Below are positions 27,111 to 34,189 of a stretch of 64,000 bases of DNA, in pieces. Below the pieces are notes generated by a model. That model was not told where the DNA came from. It ran no database searches and was given only the letters and a program-made list of their open reading frames with translations. Origin of the DNA: Brevibacillus parabrevis (GTDB taxonomy: Bacteria > Bacillota > Bacilli > Brevibacillales > Brevibacillaceae). The translations under genes were made by a program, and so were the position numbers. How positions within the stretch are numbered: the first letter of the stretch is position 1; every line of letters begins with the position of its first letter. The stretch covers positions 297,138-361,137 of the forward strand of contig NZ_RHHV01000003.1 in the NCBI RefSeq assembly GCF_003710905.1, written 5' to 3'.

Positions 27111-27983
27111 ATGAAATTTACCCTGGACGACATAAGAAACGATTTGGAGCTGTACGGGAGATTGATGCGGCCGGAGCATGTATACCTGGTAAGCCAAACG
27201 CAAGGTGAACACATTGGCATAGGTGTCCGGGAGTCATCCACACCCATTGCGTATATGGTGGTTCGAATATCGCGTGAACAGTCTCAGGCTTCGATTATCG
27301 CTCTAGAGGTAGAGAAAAGTTACAGTGGGTACGGGCTTGAGACAATTTTGCTGCAATTTCTGGAGGGCAAGCTTAAAGAGCAAAGCTACCATTATCTCAC
27401 TTATGACATCGTTGTACAGAAATCAGAGAATGCTGCCAGGGAGTTTTTGCAGCCGGAGGATGGCTGGGATAGCGGGCAAGTTTTATCTACCGTGTATATC
27501 GCAGACATGGAGGAATTGAAATCTGCCAAATGGATGAATACGATACGTGCTCCCCTGCATTTTCGTACATTCAGTTGGGCGGAACTGACTGAAGAAAAGC
27601 TGGTTTCCATTCAAGAAGGGTGTAATCGGTGGTATCCGGAGAAATTCTCCCCTTGGCAGGAAGGATACGACATTGACCATCAACTTAGTGTCGCTCTCCA
27701 ATACAAAGGAGAGATAATCGGGTGGCTGATGGTCAAGCGGGCAGCCAGCAACATGGCTCTCTTTAAAAGTCTGTTTGTTCGAGAGGAATTTACCAGACTG
27801 GGCCGAGCTGGCGTGGTTCTCGTCGAAGGCTTGAAAAAAGTATTGGAGAATCAGGAGATACGATACGCGATGTTTGTTGTGGAAAAAGACAATGCGGCGA
27901 TGCTGCAAATGGTCAGAAAGCATTTTACTCCTTATATCATTCGGCGAAAGAAGCTCATTTCGTTTAAGAAGAGCATTTTGTAG
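27111..27983 (+). CDS. GNAT-family acetyltransferase with two GNAT-like halves
   Basis: A 290-residue protein. The C-terminal half (about 190-285) shows the GNAT order: YKGEIIGWLMVKR, SLFVREEFTRLGRAGVVLVE, then VVEKDNAAMLQMVRKHF. The N-terminal half (about 25-130) has a similar outline (PIAYMVVRISRE, IIALEVEKSYSGYGLETILL). Substrate is unknown. ATG 27111 follows GGAGGG (27100-27105); TTG 27093 is upstream of that SD and less likely. The gene sits between exon C and cassette D and has its own terminator, which looks like an insertion into the exon array. Confidence 0.72.
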   Translation: MKFTLDDIRNDLELYGRLMRPEHVYLVSQTQGEHIGIGVRESSTPIAYMVVRISREQSQASIIALEVEKSYSGYGLETILLQFLEGKLKEQSYHYLTYDIVVQKSENAAREFLQPEDGWDSGQVLSTVYIADMEELKSAKWMNTIRAPLHFRTFSWAELTEEKLVSIQEGCNRWYPEKFSPWQEGYDIDHQLSVALQYKGEIIGWLMVKRAASNMALFKSLFVREEFTRLGRAGVVLVEGLKKVLENQEIRYAMFVVEKDNAAMLQMVRKHFTPYIIRRKKLISFKKSIL

Positions 27984-28028
27984 GCTGGATTTTTCAATCA
28001 CATGCTCAAGTTTGTTTCGTCTGTTATG

Positions 28029-28147
28029 TAAATCAGGAACGAAAGTGGAAGTAAAACAGGATGGTTTAAAGAAGGTTGTAAAAATCAAAAACGGTGGCAG
28101 CACCCAAATCTAGCTCTGTCTCTCTATCGGAGATGCAGGGCTTTTTG
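28029..28147 (+). other. Short orphan coding-like tail and terminator
   Basis: In one frame 28029-28113 reads SGTKVEVKQDGLKKVVKIKN and on to a stop, with no start site, and could be the remnant of another cassette exon. A terminator (AGCTCTG...CAGGGCT with a 2-nt bulge, then TTTTT) spans 28112-28147 and also serves the acetyltransferase gene. Confidence 0.4.
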
Positions 28148-28280
28148 TTATGTAAAAAGCGAGTGCAGCAGTTAGTGGCCGAGCCGATGAAAGACACTCG
28201 ATATGGAGATTTTTCGTTAGGAGGGACTGTATAGGCGATTTGTTCAGTGTTTGTTCAGTGCAAATAAATATACTGAACAT
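28148..28280 (+). other. Intergenic stretch with tandem TTTGTTCAGTG
   Basis: No gene. Two near-adjacent copies of TTGTTCAGTG lie at about 28239-28260, and TTTGTTCAG recurs near 28820. Their role is unknown. Confidence 0.35.
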
Positions 28281-28396
28281 GCCCGTTGTACATTTTCACC
28301 TTCTTTATTTGTTGATGACACGCCGTATGCGATGAAAGTCGCCTGTGCGGTGTAGGCTCGCTATAATCCGAAGAGTTGCAGGGATAAGGCGAGAAT
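28281..28396 (+). ncRNA. Isolated group II intron domain V-VI cassette D
   Basis: Intact domain V at 28320-28354 (CGC triad, GCGAT-GAAA-GTCGC, CT bulge, GTGCGGTG) and domain VI (CTCGC/GCGAG with an inner ATCC/GGGAT helix and unpaired A), ending GAATAGC. The leader GCCCGTTGTA (28281) is 29 nt from domain V, exactly as in cassette C. No domains I-IV are attached. Confidence 0.8.
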
Positions 28397-28777
28397 AGCG
28401 TGAAAGAAATGGAGTGGAATGCAAGACAAGTGGTGGCAGGTGAGGCTAAGGCTGGTGGCAGGACTGAAATGAACAAGCTGGATTTTGCCAAAACGAGTGC
28501 GATGAACGACGGAAGCGTTACGGTTATTTTTGATGATGGCAGCATTCAGCAAAGCAAGAAATGGGCTCGGCAAGCATTTTCCGGCATGGGTTGCACGAAG
28601 AGTGAGTTTGGTTCTTCTAGCGGCAAAAGCGCGTTAATGCTCACCGTTTCGGACGAACTGTATGTTAGTGAGCGATTGAATGCCAAGGCCGATGGAAGAC
28701 GGGCAACAGATGGATCAAATTTTAGACTCACACACAAAGCAGAAGACCGTTCGTTTTATAGAACGGTCTTTTTGTAG
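28397..28777 (+). CDS. owp alternative exon D
   Basis: Open for 126 codons from AGC after cassette D, in the same phase as exons A and C. Product SVKEMEWNARQVVAGEAKAG continues through NDGSVTVIFDDGSIQQSKKW to EDRSFYRTVFL. I do not recognise the family; it is more polar than exon A or C. GTG 28400 could be a start, but no SD precedes it and the upstream bases are domain VI. A terminator stem overlaps the last codons. Confidence 0.6.
   Translation, partial: SVKEMEWNARQVVAGEAKAGGRTEMNKLDFAKTSAMNDGSVTVIFDDGSIQQSKKWARQAFSGMGCTKSEFGSSSGKSALMLTVSDELYVSERLNAKADGRRATDGSNFRLTHKAEDRSFYRTVFL
28743..28773 (+). terminator. Terminator overlapping the end of exon D
   Basis: AAGACCGTTC / GAACGGTCTT stem followed by T residues; the 3' arm and T run encode the last residues of exon D. 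Confidence 0.8.
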
Positions 28778-28895
28778 GGCGTTACATTATAGGCAAAAGG
28801 CAGATGCCTGTTTAGAATTTGTTCAGTTGCCCCTGATACAATAAAAAAGCCGTACCTGCCACAGGACATGTCCAAAGTTCTGGGAGGTGAGTGTG

Positions 28896-29174
28896 ATGAA
28901 ACCTGTATGGAATTTCTTTATTATCCCTGTTATCAAATGCAATGGGTGCGGACATGAAAAGCTGCATAAAACCGATCATAAAGACCAGATGTTCAAAGAC
29001 ATGATTGATGGTCAGGTTATCGAGATCGAAGTGAGGCGACAACGATATCGGTGTCCGATGTGTGGAAGCAAGGAATGGGACAAAGTCGTCGGGGCATCCT
29101 CTTATTCGAAAAAAAGCAAGCGGCTGATCGACTGGGAGAAACAGCTCGTGAAGGCGCAACAGAAGCGAGAGTAA
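28896..29174 (+). CDS. Small zinc-ribbon protein
   Basis: A 92-residue protein with two Cys pairs, CNGCG (about 14-18) and CPMCG (about 54-58), forming a likely zinc ribbon around a charged insert, and a basic C-terminal helix. I do not recognise a named family. ATG 28896 follows GGGAGGTGA (28882-28890) by 5 nt; the GTG at 28887 overlaps the SD and is unlikely. It stands alone with its own terminator. Confidence 0.6.
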   Translation: MKPVWNFFIIPVIKCNGCGHEKLHKTDHKDQMFKDMIDGQVIEIEVRRQRYRCPMCGSKEWDKVVGASSYSKKSKRLIDWEKQLVKAQQKRE

Positions 29175-29197
29175 TGGCTGCTCACGCTCAATAGGCA

Positions 29198-29227
29198 AGT
29201 CTGTCGGAAAGCTGACAGGCTTTTTTT
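29198..29227 (+). terminator. Terminator after the zinc-ribbon gene
   Basis: AGTCTGTC / GACAGGCT stem and seven T. Confidence 0.82.
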
Positions 29228-29430
29228 CCGTAAAAAACGTTTCGAGGTTGTTCATGAGCAGGGATGTGACTGCTTTTGACCAATCAAATGGCCATGATTA
29301 TTTCAAATGGAAACATCTTCTATATTACTTTTTACAATATAAATAGACGGCCAAAAACCAATATACTATACTGAATAACAAATAACATAATTAGTAAATA
29401 AAAGTAAATTAAACGAAATAATCCTTTCTA
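29228..29430 (+). other. AT-rich region upstream of the exopolysaccharide operon
   Basis: No gene. TATACT-type -10 sequences occur near 29360-29375, but no -35 at proper spacing stands out, so the promoter is not assigned. Confidence 0.4.
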
Positions 29431-30558
29431 TTGGACAGGAATGATGCCAGCTTGCACAATGCTTTGCTTACGAACAAGAAAAAGCTGTTAGTTACCGGCT
29501 TGTCCATTCTGACGGTGTCTTCCCTTACTTATTTGGCCGTGTTTGCAGAGCGGCTTTCGCCTGTTTCCCCGACAGAGACGTTTATCCGGCAATACATGAC
29601 GAATCCGAATGGCACGTTGGCTACTTATTTGCAGGAAGCCCGTTCCACGAATGAAGACATAGCGGCAGGCAGAGAAGCGCTGTCTGAGTCCCTCGGCATA
29701 TGGATGCAATATGCGTGGGTGAAAGGTGACCGGCAATTGTTTGCCGACAGTTTTCGGTTGTTACGGACCTTTTTTCTGACTCCACAAAACCGAATTTACT
29801 GGAAGCTGTCGCCGGACGGGCAGCCGCATGTGACGACAAATGCTCTCGGGGATGATCTGCGAATTGTCGATGCGCTCTGGAAGGCGGCTGACAGTTGGGA
29901 AAATGAGGAATACGCAAAAGCGGCAGAAGCGGTAACACAATCGTTATTCGCTTCGTCCATACACCATGGATATCTCGTCGACTTTTATGACTTCGCGAAA
30001 AAGGAGTCTCCGCAGACACTCAGCCTCGTTTACGTCGACATGTCCGCCCTGAAAAGGATGGCGGATCACAACAAAATAGACGCAGATGTGTACCAGCGCT
30101 ACCGTGATCTGTTAATGAACATGCCGAACGACGGAATATTTTACCCTAAAATATTCCACATCGAGAATCAAATGTACAGCTATGCTAACTCGGTGAATCT
30201 CATTGATCAACTGATTGTAGCGATAAATCTGGCAGAGGCCGGGCGTACGCCTCGGGAGCTGGTTGTTTTTTTGAAAAAGGAGTTCGCGCAGCAGCACCAA
30301 TTGCCGGGGCGCTACGACCGGGCTAGTCGCACAGCAGCTGTGTCCTATGAATCTCCTGCCGTTTACGGATTGGCAATCTTGCTGGCTCTGAAGCTGGATG
30401 ATCCGCAATGGGCAAATCAACTGCAAGCCAGAATGGTGCAGCTGCGCAGTAATGACTCCCGCTTTTTGGGCGGCTATGTTTTTCAGGAAGATACGCATGC
30501 CTTCGATAATTTGGTGCCGCTTTTGGCCGAGGAGGCGCTGCGAACGTATAAGGACTGA
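29431..30558 (+). CDS. Glycosyl hydrolase family 8-type protein (YdaJ-like)
   Basis: A 375-residue membrane-anchored or secreted protein: one N-terminal hydrophobic segment (about 17-38), then an alpha/alpha-barrel-like domain with ETFIRQYMTNPNGTLATYL, SESLGIWMQYAWVKGDRQLF, ALGDDLRIVDALWKA and SYESPAVYGLAILLAL. These match GH8-type proteins encoded with bacterial polysaccharide synthases; B. subtilis YdaJ, in the ydaJKLMN exopolysaccharide operon, is the nearest analogue I recall. It may trim the polymer. TTG 29431 has no clear SD, so the start is uncertain. The GGDEF-like gene follows 36 nt downstream. Confidence 0.75.
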   Translation: MDRNDASLHNALLTNKKKLLVTGLSILTVSSLTYLAVFAERLSPVSPTETFIRQYMTNPNGTLATYLQEARSTNEDIAAGREALSESLGIWMQYAWVKGDRQLFADSFRLLRTFFLTPQNRIYWKLSPDGQPHVTTNALGDDLRIVDALWKAADSWENEEYAKAAEAVTQSLFASSIHHGYLVDFYDFAKKESPQTLSLVYVDMSALKRMADHNKIDADVYQRYRDLLMNMPNDGIFYPKIFHIENQMYSYANSVNLIDQLIVAINLAEAGRTPRELVVFLKKEFAQQHQLPGRYDRASRTAAVSYESPAVYGLAILLALKLDDPQWANQLQARMVQLRSNDSRFLGGYVFQEDTHAFDNLVPLLAEEALRTYKD

Positions 30559-30594
30559 TGAGAAAACCGAATAAGCAATGAGAGGAGCTGAATT

Positions 30595-31470
30595 ATGAAC
30601 AACAATTCTCCGACACGCAAGATGGAGATAGGGTACGGCATCTTGCTCCTGCTTACGGTGCTTCAGGAAGCGCTGGTTTATGTCCATGTCTACATAGATC
30701 AGTCGTTTGCGATGGTTGAGTTTGTTTTGAGCATGGCTATTTTGCTGGCGCTCCTGCTCGGTTATGTGCTGCCGATGGGGGTATCGGTCGTTTTGGTGTT
30801 TGTTTACTTGGTCAGCTATGTTGTTTGGCTGGCTACGTATGCCAATACGAGTGTTATTGTGTACGCCTGGTTGCTGGTCATGCCCGCGAACGTGCTGATT
30901 GCAGGGTTTATCAAAACGTACTTGCTGCGCAGCAAGCGACTCGTGGAACGGTTGGAAGAACTGAAAGAAATCAACCCGGTCATTGATCTTGATACGACAC
31001 TGGGCAACAAAATGGCCTTTGCGGAAACGATGCTCAGACAGTCTAATCTGGCAAAACGTTATGAGGGAAAATACAGCTTTTGCCTGGCGATGTTCAAAAT
31101 CGAGTTTTTGCCGTTCGTACAAGAATCTCTTGGCTCAGAGGGGTATTCGCGGCTTTTGCTGGAATTGTCCCAGACGATTCAAAAGCAACTCCGCTTCGAA
31201 GATTACAAGTTTTCGCTCGATGAAGGACGGTTTGTCGTGCTGCTGCCGATGACGGACAAGGATTATTTGCGGCAACTGACGGAACGAATTAAACACGCCA
31301 TGATGGACAAGGATTTTCCGGACAAAAAAGGACGACAGTTGAAGCTGGTCATTCGCTCGGGAGCGCTTGTTTTTCAAAAGGAACAATTCAATCAATATGA
31401 GCAAATCGACAGCGTCATAGCGGCGCTTGAACGAAATGCGGAACTTGATCTGATCGGAGAGTACGTGTAA
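30595..31470 (+). CDS. Membrane protein with degenerate GGDEF domain and intact I-site (YdaK-like)
   Basis: A 291-residue protein with four membrane segments (about 12-30, 42-60, 63-82, 88-108) and a C-terminal GGDEF-type domain. At the active loop it reads DEGRF (209-213) instead of GGDEF, so cyclase activity is not expected. RFED (200-203), five residues before, fits the inhibitory I-site RxxD that binds c-di-GMP. B. subtilis YdaK is such a receptor controlling the YdaL-N polysaccharide machinery. Here the gene lies between the GH8 and GT2 genes. Inference: it activates the synthase on c-di-GMP binding. ATG follows GAGAGGAG. Confidence 0.82.
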   Translation: MNNNSPTRKMEIGYGILLLLTVLQEALVYVHVYIDQSFAMVEFVLSMAILLALLLGYVLPMGVSVVLVFVYLVSYVVWLATYANTSVIVYAWLLVMPANVLIAGFIKTYLLRSKRLVERLEELKEINPVIDLDTTLGNKMAFAETMLRQSNLAKRYEGKYSFCLAMFKIEFLPFVQESLGSEGYSRLLLELSQTIQKQLRFEDYKFSLDEGRFVVLLPMTDKDYLRQLTERIKHAMMDKDFPDKKGRQLKLVIRSGALVFQKEQFNQYEQIDSVIAALERNAELDLIGEYV

Positions 31471-31504
31471 GCCGATCTGGTCTGGAAAAGGGAGGGGGCT
31501 TCTT

Positions 31505-31648
31505 ATGTCATACACCAGCTGGTTTATCCCCTTGTGCATTGCGATCAGTATGATCTTCGCCGTTACGATTGTTTTTCTGACGATCGCCACGTTGGTTTTT
31601 CGTGACAGAGTGAGCAAAAAATACGATCGGAGGAAAATCAGTGGCTGA
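31505..31648 (+). CDS. 47-residue single-pass membrane protein
   Basis: A small gene with a strong SD (GGGAGGGGG, 31490-31498). Product: MSYTSWFIPLCIAISMIFAV, a further hydrophobic stretch to about residue 32, then a basic tail RDRVSKKYDRRKISG. It overlaps the start of the glycosyltransferase gene by 8 nt, which suggests translational coupling. It may be an accessory subunit of the synthase; no family is recognised. Confidence 0.65.
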   Translation: MSYTSWFIPLCIAISMIFAVTIVFLTIATLVFRDRVSKKYDRRKISG

Positions 31649-32936
31649 GTGGCTCTTGTTGCTCGCAATTATCAGTATTTGGGTCGCGGTGTTTGAATCT
31701 GCGTTGATTATGGCTGGAGCCATACGCTTTGTGTCCAGACAGAGCAAAGAGGAATTGGTGATTCCGACGGAGATGGACGCTTTTCCAGCCGTGACGATAC
31801 TCGTTCCGGCCCACAATGAGGAGCTGGTCATCGCCGCGACAGTCGAGCACATTTTACGGCTGAACTATCCGGCGGACAAGCTGCAAGTGATCGTCATTGC
31901 CGACAATTGCACAGACCAAACGGCGCAAATCGTGCGGGCGGTACATGGCAAGCCAGAGTTCTCGCAGCGCAACCTGACTGTTCTGGAACGAACCGGGAAG
32001 GGAGGGAAATCGGGAGCGTTGAATGACGCTTTCAAACTCGCTACCGGGGAATGGATTTGCGTGTATGATGCCGACGCCGCACCAGAGAAAAACGCGCTTG
32101 CTTTTCTGATCCAAAAAGCGCTGGAGCAACCGGAGCGGTACGGGGCGGTTTTTGGGCGGAACAAGGCACGGAATCGCGACCAAACTCTACTCACCCAATT
32201 CATCAATCTGGAACTGGTGACCATGCATCGTGTTTATCATACGGGGCTATGGGAGCTGTTTCAGTTGGGGTCTATTCCGGGAACGAACTTTATCGTCAAA
32301 AGCTCGCTGATCGCGGAGTTGGGCGGATGGGACGAGCAGTCCCTTACGGAGGATACGGCGATTTCTTTTGAAATATTAAAGCGGGGCCAGCTGATTGCTC
32401 TCGCACCGCAGGCAGAGGCGTACCAGCAGGAGCCGGAAAAGCTTGACGTCTACATGAAGCAGCGTCAACGCTGGGCGATGGGGAACTACCGCACAGTTAT
32501 CGGGAACATCTCGCATTTATTTGACAGCACGAGCTGGCGCATCAAGCTGAAGGTGTTGTATTATGCAGCGAGCTACTTTTGGTTTATGGTGGCGATTGTT
32601 GTTTCCGATATCATTTTTGTGACGAACCTCGTATACAAGGTGATCTCCTGGTTTCATCCCGAGGTCGTGTCTCCCTTCCAGTTTTCCGAGGATATCTACG
32701 TCTACTTGGTCGTGGCTTGGGCGCTGATGTACTCCATGTATGTGCTGCAAATCAATCTGGCTCTGGCTACCGATATCGGTCAAAGCACGACGAGAAACTT
32801 CGTCTTGTCTTGCCTCTCGTATTTTACGTATGCGCAGCTGTTCATCGTCATCTCGGTGCAAGCATTTTGGGGACTGCTGGCTGATAAAGTGACAAAAAGA
32901 AAGAGAAGATGGTACAAGACGCAACGCTTTACCTGA
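31641..32936 (+). CDS. Processive glycosyltransferase family 2 (cellulose-synthase-like)
   Basis: A 431-residue membrane synthase. N-terminal membrane segment, then the GT2 domain: PAHNEE, IADNCTDQT (Asp88), YDADAAPEKNA (Asp143-Asp145), LTEDTAISFEIL (TED 236-238, base) and QRQRW (274-278, the QxxRW of processive enzymes). Several membrane segments follow (about 310-415). It probably makes and exports an exopolysaccharide, as proposed for B. subtilis YdaM. GTG 31641 follows GGAGG (31629-31633). It closes the operon; no ydaL or ydaN homologue is present here. Confidence 0.88.
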   Translation: MAEWLLLLAIISIWVAVFESALIMAGAIRFVSRQSKEELVIPTEMDAFPAVTILVPAHNEELVIAATVEHILRLNYPADKLQVIVIADNCTDQTAQIVRAVHGKPEFSQRNLTVLERTGKGGKSGALNDAFKLATGEWICVYDADAAPEKNALAFLIQKALEQPERYGAVFGRNKARNRDQTLLTQFINLELVTMHRVYHTGLWELFQLGSIPGTNFIVKSSLIAELGGWDEQSLTEDTAISFEILKRGQLIALAPQAEAYQQEPEKLDVYMKQRQRWAMGNYRTVIGNISHLFDSTSWRIKLKVLYYAASYFWFMVAIVVSDIIFVTNLVYKVISWFHPEVVSPFQFSEDIYVYLVVAWALMYSMYVLQINLALATDIGQSTTRNFVLSCLSYFTYAQLFIVISVQAFWGLLADKVTKRKRRWYKTQRFT

Positions 32937-33091
32937 TGGGCTGTGCAAGAGGAGACTCTTTTACTTTTCTTCCGTACTCTTCCAGATGATAGGCAGTTCC
33001 TTATGTCAAATCTGTTATAATAAGATGATAGATTGATTGATGAAAAAAGAAACGACTGGTGCCGAGCCGGAAGAGACGGGTGGAGAGAACT

Positions 33092-33802
33092 GTGAAATAC
33101 GAAGTGATTTTCTTTGATGTGGACGATACGTTGATCGATTTTGGCATTTCGGAAAAAAATGCGATGGATAAAGCTTTCCACCGTTTTGGAATGCCCGAAG
33201 GCTGGCTTGCCTACCAAGCAACGTACAGTGAAATCAACAAAAGACTGTGGCTGGAGCTGGAACAAGGAATCGTGTCACTGGACGAGCTTGGAGTGGAGCG
33301 GTTCAGCCGTCTGTTTTCAGCGCATGAGCTGTCCTATGATGCTGTTGCTTTCAACGAAGAGTTTTTGGCCAATCTGGCACAGGAAACGCCGCTGATTCAA
33401 GGAGCGCAGGAAGTATGCAGCAGTTTGGCGAGATGTCGCCTGGCTATCATTTCAAACGGCTTTGCCGAAGTGCAGAAAGCGAGAATCGCAGCATCGCCTC
33501 TTCGCCATGCTTTCGAACATTTGATTATTTCCCAAGAGGCCGGGTTTCAGAAACCGGATGCACGAATTTTTGACTATGCATTTTCCAAGCTGCAAGTGAC
33601 AGACAAGTCGAAAGCTTTGATCGTAGGAGATTCGCTTACTTCCGATATTCGAGGCGGACACAACTACGGGATCGATACATGCTGGTTCAATCCGCAAGGC
33701 AAGGAAAATCGGTTGGACATCGAGCCTACGTACGAGATTCGCGATCTGACTCATTTGCTTGAGCTTGTCAGACTGACAGCGGATGAGCGGCTGCCTATAT
33801 AA
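33092..33802 (+). CDS. HAD-superfamily phosphatase, YjjG/YfnB nucleotidase type
   Basis: A 236-residue haloacid dehalogenase-type hydrolase with all motifs: DVDDTL (I), ISNGF (II), the Lys of KPDARIF (III) and GDSLTSDIRGG (IV). The helical cap between motifs I and II is typical of the YjjG family, pyrimidine 5'-nucleotidases that remove non-canonical nucleotides. GTG 33092 follows GGTGGAG (33079-33085); the frame is open from 33059 but homology starts at KYEVIFFD. It appears monocistronic, with TATAAT at 33016-33021. Confidence 0.85.
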   Translation: MKYEVIFFDVDDTLIDFGISEKNAMDKAFHRFGMPEGWLAYQATYSEINKRLWLELEQGIVSLDELGVERFSRLFSAHELSYDAVAFNEEFLANLAQETPLIQGAQEVCSSLARCRLAIISNGFAEVQKARIAASPLRHAFEHLIISQEAGFQKPDARIFDYAFSKLQVTDKSKALIVGDSLTSDIRGGHNYGIDTCWFNPQGKENRLDIEPTYEIRDLTHLLELVRLTADERLPI

Positions 33803-33890
33803 GAATATATAATTTCCCTTATATTTCCTGTCTATCGAATGATATAATAATCCTAGGACTTATGATCTAACTGTTTCTGGAGGAATTAGC

Positions 33891-34058
33891 ATGGATCAAC
33901 CAACTGATCTGTTGCATCGTATCGAGAGCATGCGTAAAGAGTTATCCGAGCTTGTTTTGGAAAAAGGAAGCTTTCTGCATCCGACTGTGATCGATATGTC
34001 GCAAAAATTGGATGAGTATATCGTCAAATACCAAAAATGCCTCCAGTTACACACATAA
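33891..34058 (+). CDS. Spo0E-like aspartyl-phosphate phosphatase
   Basis: A 55-residue protein, too short to be picked up by size-limited gene calls. It begins MDQPTDLLHRIESMRKELSE and carries the Spo0E family motif SQKLDEYI (37-44). Spo0E-type phosphatases dephosphorylate Spo0A~P and so delay sporulation. CTGGAGGAA lies 7 nt before ATG 33891. TATAAT (about 33842) is a good -10, and TATCGAA just upstream resembles a Spo0A box (TGTCGAA, one mismatch), hinting at feedback; that is inference. Confidence 0.82.
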   Translation: MDQPTDLLHRIESMRKELSELVLEKGSFLHPTVIDMSQKLDEYIVKYQKCLQLHT

Positions 34059-34070
34059 ATGAGCAAAAAA

Positions 34071-34091
34071 TTATCCACAACCTGTGGATAA
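34071..34091. promoter_or_regulatory. Inverted pair of perfect DnaA boxes
   Basis: TTATCCACA (34071-34079) and its inverse TGTGGATAA (34083-34091), separated by ACC. Both match the DnaA-box consensus TTATCCACA exactly. The pair is also a near-perfect palindrome, 13 nt after the Spo0E-like stop codon. Confidence 0.6.
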
Positions 34092-34132
34092 ACCTGTTAT
34101 TAATTGACTGAATAATAAAACTATACAAACCG

Positions 34133-34189
34133 AGCCGCATAACCTGAGGCTGGCTTTTGCTCAAAGTCGCGCTCTGTTGTTATGCGGCT
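34133..34189 (-). terminator. Hairpin at the end of the ger operon
   Basis: AGCCGCATAAC (34133-34143) pairs with GTTATGCGGCT (34179-34189), enclosing the sequence after the last ger gene's stop codon. The loop is long (35 nt) and no strong T run follows, so termination is tentative. Confidence 0.45.

Noticed and set aside
28179..28205. GCCGATGAAAGACACTCG as a fifth domain V
   Set aside because: It shares GATGAAAG with domain V, but flanking arms do not form the two helices and no domain VI or GAATAGC follows.
23565..28400. Insertion sequence or transposon explanation for the repeated blocks downstream of owp
   Set aside because: No transposase, no terminal inverted repeats and no target duplications are visible. 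The repeats fold as group II domains V and VI and keep exon phase.
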